Notes: a model not told the origin generated them from the letters alone. DNA of 64,000 bases from Demequina maris (GCF_000971155.1 NZ_BBLX01000006.1:1-64000), one strand, 5' to 3'; shown: positions 34,750 through 43,666, counted from the first letter of the stretch. Translations and numbers: made by a program.

Positions 34750-35586
34750 TCAGGCGACCGCGGGGCTGGTGGGGACGGGGGCCGGCGCGTGCGCGGCGAT
34801 CCACGCGGACATGCGGTCCACGGTGCGGGCCGCGCCCGGCTGGTCGAACTCGTTGAGGTAGCCGTGCCACGTTCCCGGCTCGTGCGCGACCGTGACGTCC
34901 ACGCCGGCGGCCGCGAGGTCCGCGGCGAAGGTCTCGCCGGACGGGCGGAGGTCGTCGACGTCGGCGTTGAGCACGAGCGCGGACGGCAGGCCGGAGAGCT
35001 CGCCGTGGGCGGGGAAGGCGTACGGGTGGTGGAGAAGCTCGGGCTCGCCCACGTAGTTGAGGTTCAGCTCGACGCAGCGGTCGACGGGGAAGCGTGCCTC
35101 CTCCGGCAGCTCGGCGAGCCTTGCCGCGAGCTCGGCCGACGGCTTCGGCAGCTCGTCGTGGAGCACGGGGTAGATGAGCAGCATGGACGCCGCGACGGGC
35201 AGCCCGGTGTCGCGGATGCGGAGCGACGCCGCCGCGGCGAGGTTGCCGCCCGCGCTCGCGCCGCCGATGTGCCAGCGCGCCGCGGGGACGCCCAGCGCAT
35301 CGTCCTCGGTGGCCCACCTCCAGGCGGCGTCGACGTCGTCGCCGGGCACGGGGAAGAGGACGCCGTCCACCGCGAGGCGGTAGCCCACGGATGCGACGGT
35401 GAGGCCGGTCGCGGCGAGCGCGAGGCTCGTCTCGTGCGCCTCGGGCATGTCGAGGTCGCCGATCATGAAGCCGCCGCCGTGGATCCACAGCAGCGCGTCG
35501 CCGTTCGGGGTCTCGGGAACGTACAGGCGCAGCGGCACCTCGCCGTGGGGTCCGGGGACGGTGATGTCGCGGATGTCGACGTTCAT
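34750..35586 (-). CDS. Alpha/beta hydrolase esterase, hormone-sensitive-lipase family
   Basis: A 278-aa carboxylesterase. The oxyanion motif is HGGGF (residues 36-40), the nucleophile S111 lies in GGASAGGN, the acid is in LVLNADVDDLRPSG and the histidine in HEPGTWHGY. No secretion signal. It lies between the GH78 and the phenolic acid decarboxylase (8 and 27 bases away), so a role in releasing hydroxycinnamate or acetate from glycosides is likely. Family alone does not tell acyl preference. Confidence 0.9.
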   Translation of the reverse strand: MNVDIRDITVPGPHGEVPLRLYVPETPNGDALLWIHGGGFMIGDLDMPEAHETSLALAATGLTVASVGYRLAVDGVLFPVPGDDVDAAWRWATEDDALGVPAARWHIGGASAGGNLAAAASLRIRDTGLPVAASMLLIYPVLHDELPKPSAELAARLAELPEEARFPVDRCVELNLNYVGEPELLHHPYAFPAHGELSGLPSALVLNADVDDLRPSGETFAADLAAAGVDVTVAHEPGTWHGYLNEFDQPGAARTVDRMSAWIAAHAPAPVPTSPAVA

Positions 35587-35594
35587 GACTCTCC

Positions 35595-38375
35595 TTATGC
35601 GTGGGTGGCGGTGAGCACATGCGTGCCGTGCCGCAGGGTGGTGGGCGCGTCGGTGCGCCACGTCGGGGGGAGCTCGACCTCGGCCGTGACCCCCACGGGG
35701 ACCTCGACGGTGACGGTGGCCCGCGCATCGTCCCGCTCCCAGGCCACCGCGAGGCGGCCGTACGGGGTGTCGACGTGCGCGCGCGAGCGGGTGAGGTCGC
35801 CGTCGAGGTCGGGGGCGATGCGTGAGCGCCGGTAGCCGGGCTCGATCAGCTCGATGCCGGCCTGGCGTCGGATGATCCAGTCGACCACGCACCCGAAGGC
35901 GTAGTGGTTCATGGACATCTCCTCGACCGTGCCGTCCTCGTGGACCGCGCGCCATGCCTCCCAGATGGTGGTCGCGCCCATCTCCACCTCGTACAGCCAC
36001 GAGGGGACGGTGTCCTGGACGAGCAGGCGGCGCGCGAGGTCGCGCTCGCCGTGGTCCCACAGCACGTCGAGCAGGTAGGGGACGGACAGGAAGCCGGTGT
36101 CGAGGTGGTCGCCGGCCGCGTGGACGAGGGCCACGAGCCGTTCGACCAACCGCGGACGCAGCGCCTCGGGCGCCATGTCGAAGGCGAGCGCGAGCACGTA
36201 CATGCCCTGGAGGTCGGGCATCATCTCGCCGTCGGGCCCGATGTACTCCGCGGAGAAGGCCGCACGCACCGCGGCGAGACGCGCCTCGAGCGCGGCTGCG
36301 CGCTCGTGGTTGCCCAGCTCGGCCTCGGCGCGCGCGAGCAGCTGCAGCGAGCACACCTGGAACACGGGGCCGACGATCTCCGAGGTCTGCACGGGTGCGC
36401 GGAGGATCGCGTCGCCGGGGTGCTCGTCGAAGCCCACCATGGTGGACGGGGTAAGCCAGTCGCCGAAGTGGAGCGAGCCGTTCCACAGCAGCGCGTGGCG
36501 CGCCTCGCGCTCGGGGGTGGGGGCGTCGTCCGCGAGCCAGGCCGGCTGGATCGACGCGGCCTGCGCGGTCTGGAACTCGACCCACGTGCGCATGGCCTCG
36601 AGGTTGTCGGCGAGGAAGCGGGGGTCGCCGTAGTGGCGGTAGAGGGCCCACGGGGCGATCGTGATCGCATCGGCCCAGCCGGCGGGGGTACGGATCTCGC
36701 CGAAGATGGTGCCCGCGCCGAAGTCGCCGCCCATCGCCGGGGGCTCGGGGACGATGGCGGAGATGCCGCCGTCGCGGCGGCCTTGATCGCGCCTCACGTC
36801 CGCGAGCCACCGCTCGAGGAAGGCGGCGACGCCCATGAGCGTCGAGGCCGCCTCGGCGAAGATCTGGAGGTCGCCCGTGTAGCCCGCGCGCTCCCGCTGC
36901 GGGCAGTCGGTGGGCACCGCGAGGAAGTTCGAGCGCTGCGACCACACGGTGTTGCGGAACAGCTGGTCCAGTCGGGGGTCCGAGGTCTCCAGCGCTGCGG
37001 TCTGCTCGAGGTCGCTCGCGATCACCACGGCCGTGAGGTCCGCGGGCGCGGGCGTGCCGGGCCAGCCGATGAGCCGCACGTAGCGGAAGCCGTGGAACGT
37101 GAAGTCGGGCTCCCATGACTCGCCGCCGGGGACGCCGGCGAGCACGTACTCGTCGGCCTGGTCCTTGGCGAAGCCGGTGACGTTGAGCACCAGGTTGCCG
37201 TCGGGGCCGAGCACCTCCGCGTGCTCGAGCCGCACCGCGGTGCCGCGCTCGCCCTCGACGCGGAACCGGACACGGCCGGCGAGCACCTGGCCGAAGTCGA
37301 CCAGCAGGTCGCCGTTCGGAGCGGTCCAGACGCGCTGGGCGGGCACCTCCATCACGCGGCGGACGGGCTCGCCGTGGAACGGGTGGATCGGGGAGTCGAA
37401 GGCGACCGCCGTGCAGGGCGTCCACGCCTCGACGTCGGCGGGGGAGAAGCCGGGGGCGTCCCAGCCGGGCTCGTCGAGGCGCGCGTCCCGGCGCTCGCCG
37501 ATGAAGATGTCGGACCAGTCGATCGGGCCGCGCGCGGAGGTCACCTCGGCGGCATCGGGGATCAGGGTCTCGGTGGTGCCGTCGGCGTGCTCGAGCTCGA
37601 GCTGCCAGCTCGCGCGGAGCGTGTCGCCGTACTGGGCGCTCCGGCCGAGGAACGAGATGCGTCCCGCCCACCAGCCGTCGGCCAGCTCGACGCCCAGGAC
37701 GTTGTCGCCCTCGCGCAGCAGCGCGGTGACGTCGTGCGTGACCACGGGCATCGACAGCTCGTAGCTCTCGTAGCCCGGGCCGAACAGCGCGTCGTCCACC
37801 CGTGCGCCGTTAAGCGAGGCCTGGTGGATGCCCTGGCTGGTGATGCGGAGCACCGCCCGGCGCGGCGCGCGGGGGAGGGCGAAGCCGTGGCGCAGGCGCC
37901 GCGGGGGGTGGAGGCGGGACGTCAGCGGGACATCCGCGACCTCCTCGACGGCCGCGACCACGAGGTCGGGGCGCGGGTTGGTGGGGCCCTCGGCGACCAC
38001 GCGCTCCTGCGCGGGCTCGATCCACGGGGCCTGCCAGCCCTCGTGGGCGATGCCGAAGGACGACGCGGCGGTGAGGACGGTGCCGTCGGCGAGGCCCACC
38101 TCGAGCGACCAGCGGTAGGCGGCGCCGCGGCGGCCCTCGAAGCCCGGGACCTCGACGGCGACGCACGCGTCGGACGCGACCGTGCCGGTGTCCGCGGCGA
38201 CGGCGCCGCCATGGTCGGTGAGGACGATGCGGTAGCTGGACTGCGCGACGCCCTCCCTCGCTCCGGCCTCGATCCTCCACGCGAAGCCCGGTGCGGTCCG
38301 GGACAGGGCGAGGGGCGAGCCGAGGTGGTCCACCCGGAGGTGGGTGAGAGCGGGGGAGGGCGTCGTGCGGGTCAT
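35595..38375 (-). CDS. GH78 alpha-L-rhamnosidase (second copy)
   Basis: A 926-aa GH78 enzyme, predicted intracellular. N-terminal sandwich domains (APGFAWRIEAGAREGVAQSSYRI), then the carbohydrate-binding GPGYESYELSMPVVTHDVTALLREGDN...ADGWWAGRISF. The catalytic barrel carries TDCPQRERAGYTGD with D490, E495 and D502, and a later GATTIWEAWRA with the putative base. SMNHYAFGCVVDWIIRR precedes the C-terminal beta domain. Starts 4 bases after the MFS gene, so uptake and hydrolysis are coupled. Confidence 0.94.
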   Translation of the reverse strand: MTRTTPSPALTHLRVDHLGSPLALSRTAPGFAWRIEAGAREGVAQSSYRIVLTDHGGAVAADTGTVASDACVAVEVPGFEGRRGAAYRWSLEVGLADGTVLTAASSFGIAHEGWQAPWIEPAQERVVAEGPTNPRPDLVVAAVEEVADVPLTSRLHPPRRLRHGFALPRAPRRAVLRITSQGIHQASLNGARVDDALFGPGYESYELSMPVVTHDVTALLREGDNVLGVELADGWWAGRISFLGRSAQYGDTLRASWQLELEHADGTTETLIPDAAEVTSARGPIDWSDIFIGERRDARLDEPGWDAPGFSPADVEAWTPCTAVAFDSPIHPFHGEPVRRVMEVPAQRVWTAPNGDLLVDFGQVLAGRVRFRVEGERGTAVRLEHAEVLGPDGNLVLNVTGFAKDQADEYVLAGVPGGESWEPDFTFHGFRYVRLIGWPGTPAPADLTAVVIASDLEQTAALETSDPRLDQLFRNTVWSQRSNFLAVPTDCPQRERAGYTGDLQIFAEAASTLMGVAAFLERWLADVRRDQGRRDGGISAIVPEPPAMGGDFGAGTIFGEIRTPAGWADAITIAPWALYRHYGDPRFLADNLEAMRTWVEFQTAQAASIQPAWLADDAPTPEREARHALLWNGSLHFGDWLTPSTMVGFDEHPGDAILRAPVQTSEIVGPVFQVCSLQLLARAEAELGNHERAAALEARLAAVRAAFSAEYIGPDGEMMPDLQGMYVLALAFDMAPEALRPRLVERLVALVHAAGDHLDTGFLSVPYLLDVLWDHGERDLARRLLVQDTVPSWLYEVEMGATTIWEAWRAVHEDGTVEEMSMNHYAFGCVVDWIIRRQAGIELIEPGYRRSRIAPDLDGDLTRSRAHVDTPYGRLAVAWERDDARATVTVEVPVGVTAEVELPPTWRTDAPTTLRHGTHVLTATHA

Positions 38376-38379
38376 CGGA

Positions 38380-39684
38380 TCAGGACTCCTGGAGGGCCGG
38401 AACAGGGGCGGAAGCGCCGTCGACGGCGACCTCGCCCTCGTTGGCGAACGTGGTCACCGTGTTCTTCGAGAAGAACACGTAGGCGACGATCAGGCCCGTG
38501 GCGACGCCCAGGGCGAGCACGCCGTAGAACGCCTGGCTGCTGTTGAGCAGCAGCGCCGGGGTGAAGGCCGCGAGCGCCGAGGCGGCGAGGCGGGCGAAGG
38601 CGACGATGCTGCCCTGCGCGGTGGAGCGCAGCATGGTCGGGAAGGACTCCTGCGTCCAGACCTTCATGATCCCCTCGAACGCGAAGGCGCCGCCGACGGT
38701 CGACACGAACAGCGAGGCGACCAGGGTGGTCAGCGTGAGGCCGCCGACGACCATGATGAGCGGCGCAGCGACCAGGAAGACGCCGCCCAGGATGTAGAAC
38801 GGCATGCGGTACTTGGTGTCGATGACGCGCATGGCGATGAGGCCGATGAGGCCGCCGACCACCATCGAGATGAGGGCCCAACGGTTGAACTCCTCGACGG
38901 TCGACCCGGCGATCTGCGTGGCGATGAACGTGTTGAACTGGCCGTTCGTGTTCATGTACAGGTTGGTGAGGCCGTAGAAGGCGAGCAGCACGATGAACGG
39001 CTTGGCGTAGGGGCCGGTGAGGAGGTCCTTGACGCTGGTGCTCTGCGCACGGGCGGTCTGGACGCCCGCGCGGCGCTCCTCACGGGCGGCGAGCCACGTC
39101 GTCGACTCGGGGATGGTCACGCGTCCGATGAAGACGAGCACGGCCATGACGCCGACGAGGCCGAACATGATCTGGCCGCTGATCCGGCCCAGGTCGCCGG
39201 CGAACGAGGCGAGGACGATCACCGAGATGATGCCGGCGAGCCACAGGAGGTTCGACAGCAGGATGATCTTGCCGCGGTTCTTGTCGGTGGCCGCCTCGGA
39301 GATCGTCGCGAGCGACACGGGAAGGTCCGCGCCCACGCCCAGTCCGATGAGCACGATGCCGACGAGCAGCACCGGGAAGGTGGCGCCGAAGATCGCCAGG
39401 ACCGTGCCGGCGATGATCATCGCCATCGTCGTGAGGAACACCTTGCGGCGACCGAACGTGTCACCCAGTCGCCCGCCGACCACGGCGCCGATCGCCACCG
39501 AGAAGCCGAGGGCGCTCTGGAGGTAGCCGTAGTGATCTGGCGCGAGCCCGATCGTTCCCATGTAGATGGCGAGGGCGATGCCGCTGGCCACGATGGCCGC
39601 GGCGTCGATGTACGAGGCCATACCTGCGACGATGCCGACCCACCACTCGTTGGGGGTCCGACGCGACCCTGTCAACTCTGACAT
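38380..39684 (-). CDS. MFS transporter, probable glycoside/sugar importer
   Basis: A 434-aa, 12-helix carrier. Motif A reads GGRLGDTFGRRKVF, and the helix 4-5 region GLGVGADLPVSLATISE fits the sugar/metabolite:proton symporter families. A central cytoplasmic loop (REERRAGVQTARAQSTSVKDLL) separates the halves. ATG 39684 is chosen because it is nearest to the first helix and has GGAGC upstream; ATG 39717 is possible. First gene of the operon with GH78, esterase, decarboxylase and acetyltransferase, transcribed from a promoter whose spacer is operator copy 4. Confidence 0.9.
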   Translation of the reverse strand: MSELTGSRRTPNEWWVGIVAGMASYIDAAAIVASGIALAIYMGTIGLAPDHYGYLQSALGFSVAIGAVVGGRLGDTFGRRKVFLTTMAMIIAGTVLAIFGATFPVLLVGIVLIGLGVGADLPVSLATISEAATDKNRGKIILLSNLLWLAGIISVIVLASFAGDLGRISGQIMFGLVGVMAVLVFIGRVTIPESTTWLAAREERRAGVQTARAQSTSVKDLLTGPYAKPFIVLLAFYGLTNLYMNTNGQFNTFIATQIAGSTVEEFNRWALISMVVGGLIGLIAMRVIDTKYRMPFYILGGVFLVAAPLIMVVGGLTLTTLVASLFVSTVGGAFAFEGIMKVWTQESFPTMLRSTAQGSIVAFARLAASALAAFTPALLLNSSQAFYGVLALGVATGLIVAYVFFSKNTVTTFANEGEVAVDGASAPVPALQES

Positions 39685-39728
39685 CTCTTGCTCCGTTCTT
39701 CTTTGAACCGCCTCCATAGAGGCTACAG

Positions 39729-39740
39729 TCACACGTGTGA
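39729..39740. promoter_or_regulatory. 12-bp perfect palindrome, candidate LacI-family operator
   Basis: TCACACGTGTGA is fully symmetric with the central CG common in LacI-family operators. It lies downstream of the MFS promoter and upstream of the lacI-like gene. Confidence 0.5.
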
Positions 39741-39755
39741 GTGACGTTGCCACGG

Positions 39756-39784
39756 ACGCTAAACCAGTCAATGATTGGTGTCAA
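39756..39784 (-). promoter_or_regulatory. Promoter of the MFS-GH78 operon
   Basis: On the minus strand: -35 TTGACA (39779-39784), 17-nt spacer, -10 TAGCGT (39756-39761). The spacer is the operator dyad almost exactly. Confidence 0.7.
39763..39779. promoter_or_regulatory. Operator copy 4 of the glycoside regulon
   Basis: ACCAGTCAATGATTGGT, 17 of 17 matches to the consensus. It fills the spacer between -35 and -10 of the minus-strand MFS promoter and is 44 bases upstream of the lacI-like start codon. Confidence 0.8.
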
Positions 39785-39822
39785 GTCGAGACGTCGACGC
39801 GATCGCGATGGAGGGATCAACG

Positions 39823-40827
39823 ATGACGAGGGTGACAGCCGCCGACGTGGCGGCCGAGGCAGGGGTGTCGAGGTCGACCGTGAGCTACGTCCTCAACGGG
39901 TCCGATCGGGTGCGGTTCCCAGCGGCGACCGTGGAGCGCGTCCTCGAGGCCGCGGCGCGCCTCAACTACACGCCGAACGCGGCGGCCAGCTCGCTGCGGC
40001 GCGGGCGATCGGACGTCGTGCTCGCGGTGCTGCAGGACATGCCTCAGGGGACCGCGCTGGGGCGCCTTCTCGACGAGCTGACCGCCGCGGTGGCGGCGCA
40101 CGGGCAGTCGCTCGTCACCTGGGCGGCCCGCGAGGGCAGCGCGCTCGCCGACGTCCTCCGCGACCTCACGCCGCGCCTGATCGTGGAGCTCATGCCGTTC
40201 GGCGACGAGGACCGCGCGACGGCCGCCGGCTCGGGCGTGCCCGTGCTCTCCGCGATCGACGCGCTCCTGGACCTCGAGTCGCACGTCGGCGCCACCCAGG
40301 TCGACCACCTCGTGGGGCTCGGGCATCGCCGTATCGGGGTCGTGACCGTCGATGAGCCGCGCGTCGAGGTCTTCGCGCGGGCGCGCCGTGCGTCCGCGGC
40401 GGATGCGCTGCGCCGCCACGGTCTCGCCGCACCGCCGATGGCGGTGATGAGCGAGGCCGGTGCGGCGGCGGCGGATGTGCTGGCGGAGTCGCTGCGCGAA
40501 TGGACGCGGGGCCCGGATCCCGTGACCGCCGTCGCCTGCTACAACGACCTGTTCGCCGCCATCACCTGCGCGGCCGCCGAGCGCGCCGGGCTGTCGGTGC
40601 CGCGGGACCTCGCCGTCGTCGGCGTCGATGACGAGCCGCTCGGCGCCTGGCTGTCTCCCACGCTCACGACCGTCCGTGTCGACCTCCCCGCGCTCGCGAC
40701 CGCGATCGCCGCCGCCCTCGCGGGCGACGCGCGCTCGCGCGACGTCGAGGTGATCGGCGAGGGCCGCGACGTGGCCCTCGTGGTGCGCGGGACGAGCGGG
40801 GCGCCGCGATCCGGGTCGGTGGCTTAG
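39823..40827 (+). CDS. LacI family transcriptional regulator
   Basis: A 334-aa regulator. The HTH and hinge are [49 protein letters not shown]. The periplasmic-binding-like effector domain ends with [28 protein letters not shown] 39823 is chosen because GGAGGG lies 7 bases upstream; ATG 39808 would have no ribosome site. It is divergent from the MFS-GH78 operon, whose promoter has both the 17-bp dyad and a CG-centred palindrome. Effector probably a sugar. Confidence 0.92.
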   Translation: MTRVTAADVAAEAGVSRSTVSYVLNGSDRVRFPAATVERVLEAAARLNYTPNAAASSLRRGRSDVVLAVLQDMPQGTALGRLLDELTAAVAAHGQSLVTWAAREGSALADVLRDLTPRLIVELMPFGDEDRATAAGSGVPVLSAIDALLDLESHVGATQVDHLVGLGHRRIGVVTVDEPRVEVFARARRASAADALRRHGLAAPPMAVMSEAGAAAADVLAESLREWTRGPDPVTAVACYNDLFAAITCAAAERAGLSVPRDLAVVGVDDEPLGAWLSPTLTTVRVDLPALATAIAAALAGDARSRDVEVIGEGRDVALVVRGTSGAPRSGSVA

Positions 40828-40844
40828 ACCAGTCGTTGACCGGT
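40828..40844. promoter_or_regulatory. Operator copy 5 of the glycoside regulon
   Basis: ACCAGTCGTTGACCGGT, 15 of 17 matches to the consensus. It starts immediately after the LacI stop codon and is followed by TATTGT (40844-40849), a possible -10 for the alcohol dehydrogenase. Confidence 0.65.
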
Positions 40845-40904
40845 ATTGTGTGGCGGGCGCCCCGATCCCGCGGTGGCGCCGCGTGCCGAGCCGAAGGAGC
40901 CCCC

Positions 40905-41954
40905 ATGCCTGCCGTCCAGGCGATCGTCGCCACCGACCCCACGGGACCGCTCACCGTGGGCACCGTCGTCCGACGCGACCCCGGTCCGCGGGACGTCCTC
41001 ATCGAGATCGTGTGGTCGGGCGTCTGCCACTCCGACATCCACACCGTGCGCGGCGACTGGGGTGGGGTCGAGTACCCGCTCGCGGTCGGGCACGAGATCG
41101 CCGGCGTGGTGGTCGCGGTGGGAGCCGAGGTCGCGTCGCACCGCGTCGGCGATCGCGTCGGCGTCGGCTGCATGGTCGGCTCGTGCCGCGAGTGCGACAA
41201 CTGCCGTGCCGGCCAGGAGCAGTACTGCGAGCGAGGCTTCGTCGCCACCTACGCGGGCGTCGACGTGGACGGCGGCGTCACGCAGGGCGGCTACGCGACC
41301 CACGTCGTCGTCGCCGAGGACTTCGTGCTGCGCATCCCCGCCGCGCTGCCGTTCGACAAGGTCGCTCCGCTGCTATGCGCCGGGATCACCACCTACTCGC
41401 CGCTGCGCCACTGGAACGTGGGCCCGGGCATGCGCGTGGCGGTCGTCGGGATGGGCGGCCTCGGCCACATCGCCGTGAAGATCGCGCACGCGATGGGTGC
41501 CGAGGTGACGGTCCTCTCGCAGAGCCTGCGCAAGCGCGAGGACGGGCTCGCCTTCGGCGCGGACCACTTCTACGCGACGAGCGACGCCGCGACGTTCACG
41601 ACGCTCGCGCGGAGCTTCGACCTCATCCTCAACACCGTGAGCGCGCCGCTGGTCCTCGACGACTACCTCGAGCTCCTCGCCCTCGACGGCACCTTCGTGA
41701 GCGTGGGCGCGCCGCCCGAGCCCGCCTCGGTCACGCTGTTCACGCTCTTCACCAACCGGCGACGCTTCGCGGGCTCGAGCATCGGCGGCATCCGCGAGAC
41801 CCAAGAGATGCTCGACTTCTGCGCCGAGCACGGTGTCGTGCCCGAGATTGAGGTCATCGCGGCCGACCAGATCAACGAGGCCTGGGGGAAGGTCGTCGCG
41901 GGCGACGTGCGCTACCGGTACGTCATCGACATCTCCACGCTGGCGACCGCCTGA
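40905..41954 (+). CDS. Zinc-dependent alcohol dehydrogenase, cinnamyl-alcohol-dehydrogenase-like
   Basis: A 349-aa medium-chain dehydrogenase of the CAD/YahK type, reducing aldehydes with NADPH. Catalytic zinc ligands are C and H in [31 protein letters not shown]. Structural zinc cysteines occur in [20 protein letters not shown], and the nucleotide fold is [21 protein letters not shown]. Ribosome site GAAGGAG. Its operator copy places it in the glycoside regulon. Aromatic aldehydes or alcohols from phenylpropanoids would suit this family, but that is inference. Confidence 0.92.
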   Translation: MPAVQAIVATDPTGPLTVGTVVRRDPGPRDVLIEIVWSGVCHSDIHTVRGDWGGVEYPLAVGHEIAGVVVAVGAEVASHRVGDRVGVGCMVGSCRECDNCRAGQEQYCERGFVATYAGVDVDGGVTQGGYATHVVVAEDFVLRIPAALPFDKVAPLLCAGITTYSPLRHWNVGPGMRVAVVGMGGLGHIAVKIAHAMGAEVTVLSQSLRKREDGLAFGADHFYATSDAATFTTLARSFDLILNTVSAPLVLDDYLELLALDGTFVSVGAPPEPASVTLFTLFTNRRRFAGSSIGGIRETQEMLDFCAEHGVVPEIEVIAADQINEAWGKVVAGDVRYRYVIDISTLATA

Positions 41955-42158
41955 CCCACGCTCTCCGCCTCGCCGCAGTCGGCCTGGGAGGTATTGCCGG
42001 AACCCCCTTCCGCAGCAACTTCCAGCGCCGTCGCGACGCGGCGAAGGTTGATGTGCAACCCCGTCGGGGAGACGACGGAGCGAAGCCGAGACGAGACGTC
42101 ACCGCGGAGCCCCCCGTCGACGATCCACCCACGGGCCGACCATCACTAGGAGCGCCTC
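41955..42158. other. 204-bp intergenic region with unusual composition
   Basis: No gene seen. The middle is purine-rich and repetitive (GAGACGACGGAGCGAAGCCG and similar) with short hairpins such as CCCCGTCGGGG. No strong promoter is recognised for the downstream aldo/keto reductase. It could be a structured leader or a decayed sequence. Confidence 0.4.
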
Positions 42159-43013
42159 ATGATCCTCAACGAGACCTACACCCTGTCCAACGGCGTCGAG
42201 ATCCCCAAGCTCGGCCTCGGCACCTGGTTCATCGACGACGCCGACGCGGCCCAGGCCGTGCGCGCCGCCGTCGAGATCGGCTACCGCAACATCGACACCG
42301 CCCAGGCCTACGGCAACGAGCGCGGCGTCGGCGAGGGCGTGCGCACCGCGAGCGTCCCGCGCTCTGAGATCTTCGTCTCGACCAAGCTGCACGCCGAGAT
42401 CAAGACCTACGACGAGGCCGTGGCCGCGATCGACGGCTCTCTCGAGGCGATGGGCCTGGACTACATCGACCTGTTCCTCATCCACGCGCCGCAGCCGTGG
42501 GCGGACTTCCGCGGCGGCGACTACACCGACGGCAACCGTGCCGCGTGGAAGGCCATGGAGGAGGCGCTCGCGGCGGGCAAGGTCCGCGCGATCGGCGTGT
42601 CCAACTTCACGAACGAGGACGTCGATGCGCTGGTGGCCGGCGCCACCGTCGTCCCCCACGTCAACCAGGTGCTGGTGCACGCGGGCAACACGCCGCAGGA
42701 CATCCTCGCCTACTCCGCCGAGAGGAACATCCAGATCCAGGGCTACTCGCCCATGGGCCACGGCGAGATCCTCGGCAACGAGACCATCGGCGCCCTTGCG
42801 GAGAAGTACGGCGTCTCGGTGCCGCAGCTCGCAATCCGGTACGTCATCCAGCTCGGCACCGTCGCGCTGCCCAAGACTGCGAACCCCGAGCACATGAAGG
42901 CCAATGCCCAGGTGGACTTCGAGATCTCCGACGAGGACATGAAGACCCTCATCGAGCTCGAGGCCAAGGACTACGGCGACGTCAGCTTCTTCCCGGTGTA
43001 CTCCGGCAAGTAG
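42159..43013 (+). CDS. Aldo/keto reductase
   Basis: A 284-aa NADPH-dependent AKR, paralogue of the one at 19969. Motifs: NGVEIPKLGLGTWFI, the catalytic D and Y in EIGYRNIDTAQAYGNE, K in VSTKLHAE and H in LFLIHAPQPW. The tail ELEAKDYGDVSFFPVYSGK parallels the other copy. Ribosome site AGGAGCG. It ends at a strong hairpin (43032-43063). Confidence 0.93.
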   Translation: MILNETYTLSNGVEIPKLGLGTWFIDDADAAQAVRAAVEIGYRNIDTAQAYGNERGVGEGVRTASVPRSEIFVSTKLHAEIKTYDEAVAAIDGSLEAMGLDYIDLFLIHAPQPWADFRGGDYTDGNRAAWKAMEEALAAGKVRAIGVSNFTNEDVDALVAGATVVPHVNQVLVHAGNTPQDILAYSAERNIQIQGYSPMGHGEILGNETIGALAEKYGVSVPQLAIRYVIQLGTVALPKTANPEHMKANAQVDFEISDEDMKTLIELEAKDYGDVSFFPVYSGK

Positions 43014-43031
43014 GCGCCCCGAGAGGCACGG

Positions 43032-43063
43032 CGGCCCCCGACGCGACGCGCGTCGGGGGGCCG
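43032..43063. terminator. Terminator between AKR and TetR genes
   Basis: About 13-bp GC stem (CGGCCCCCGACGC with GCGTCGGGGGGCCG, one extra G) and a 5-nt loop, in the gap between convergent genes. Confidence 0.75.
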
Positions 43064-43084
43064 TCCTGCGTGCGCGGTGTCCCG

Positions 43085-43666
43085 CTAGCTGACCGCGGGC
43101 AGCGTGGCGACGAGGCGCTCGGCCGCCTCCCGCGCGTGCGCGGTCCCGGTCGCGGCCGATGCGATGTCGCTGAGGAAGACGTGGTGGAGCGCGATGCCCA
43201 CGACCCCGTACGCCACGGCGGCGCAATCCTCCGCGGTGGCGGCGGGGTGCTCCGCCGCGAGCAGCTCCGCGAGGAGCGCGTGCGTGCTCGTGTAGGCGTC
43301 GGTGAGGAGCGCCGCGAGCGCGGCGTCAGCCCGCGCGGCCTCGACGAAGCCGAGCACCACCGCGTTCTCCTGCCCCGGGCTCGCGAACTCCGGTCCGAAC
43401 AGGTGGTCCAGCGCGCCCGCGACGTCCGTCGTGCCGGCAGGAAGGATCGAGTCGCGCTCGGCGCCGTCGTGGTAGAAGTGCCGCGCGCTCTCGCGCAGCA
43501 GCGTCTCGCGGTTGCCCGCGAAGTGCCGCACGTGGCCGCGCGACATGCCGGCGGTCTCGGCGATGCGGTCGAGGCTCGCGCCCGTGATGCCGCGCTCGGC
43601 GATCGTGCGGATCGTCGCGTCGATGATCTGGCGGGTGCGTTCCTCGGCGACCGATGGTCGGGCCAT
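43085..43666 (-). CDS. TetR family regulator
   Basis: A 193-aa repressor: IIDATIRTIAERGITGASLDRIAETAGMSRGHVRHFAGNRETLL is the HTH. The C-terminal part is a helical ligand domain (TAEDCAAVAYGVVGIALHHVFLSDIAS). ATG 43666 is chosen because GAGGAGG lies 5-6 bases upstream; a start at 43687 lacks one. It is divergent from the CocE-like hydrolase, with a TAGTC-N6-GACTA dyad over the shared promoter, so it probably represses the hydrolase and itself. Confidence 0.9.
   Translation of the reverse strand: MARPSVAEERTRQIIDATIRTIAERGITGASLDRIAETAGMSRGHVRHFAGNRETLLRESARHFYHDGAERDSILPAGTTDVAGALDHLFGPEFASPGQENAVVLGFVEAARADAALAALLTDAYTSTHALLAELLAAEHPAATAEDCAAVAYGVVGIALHHVFLSDIASAATGTAHAREAAERLVATLPAVS

Noticed and set aside
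19969-43013. The two aldo/keto reductases as a composite-element or repeat boundary
   Set aside because: They are diverged paralogues in opposite orientation with no shared flanking sequence; nothing suggests mobility.
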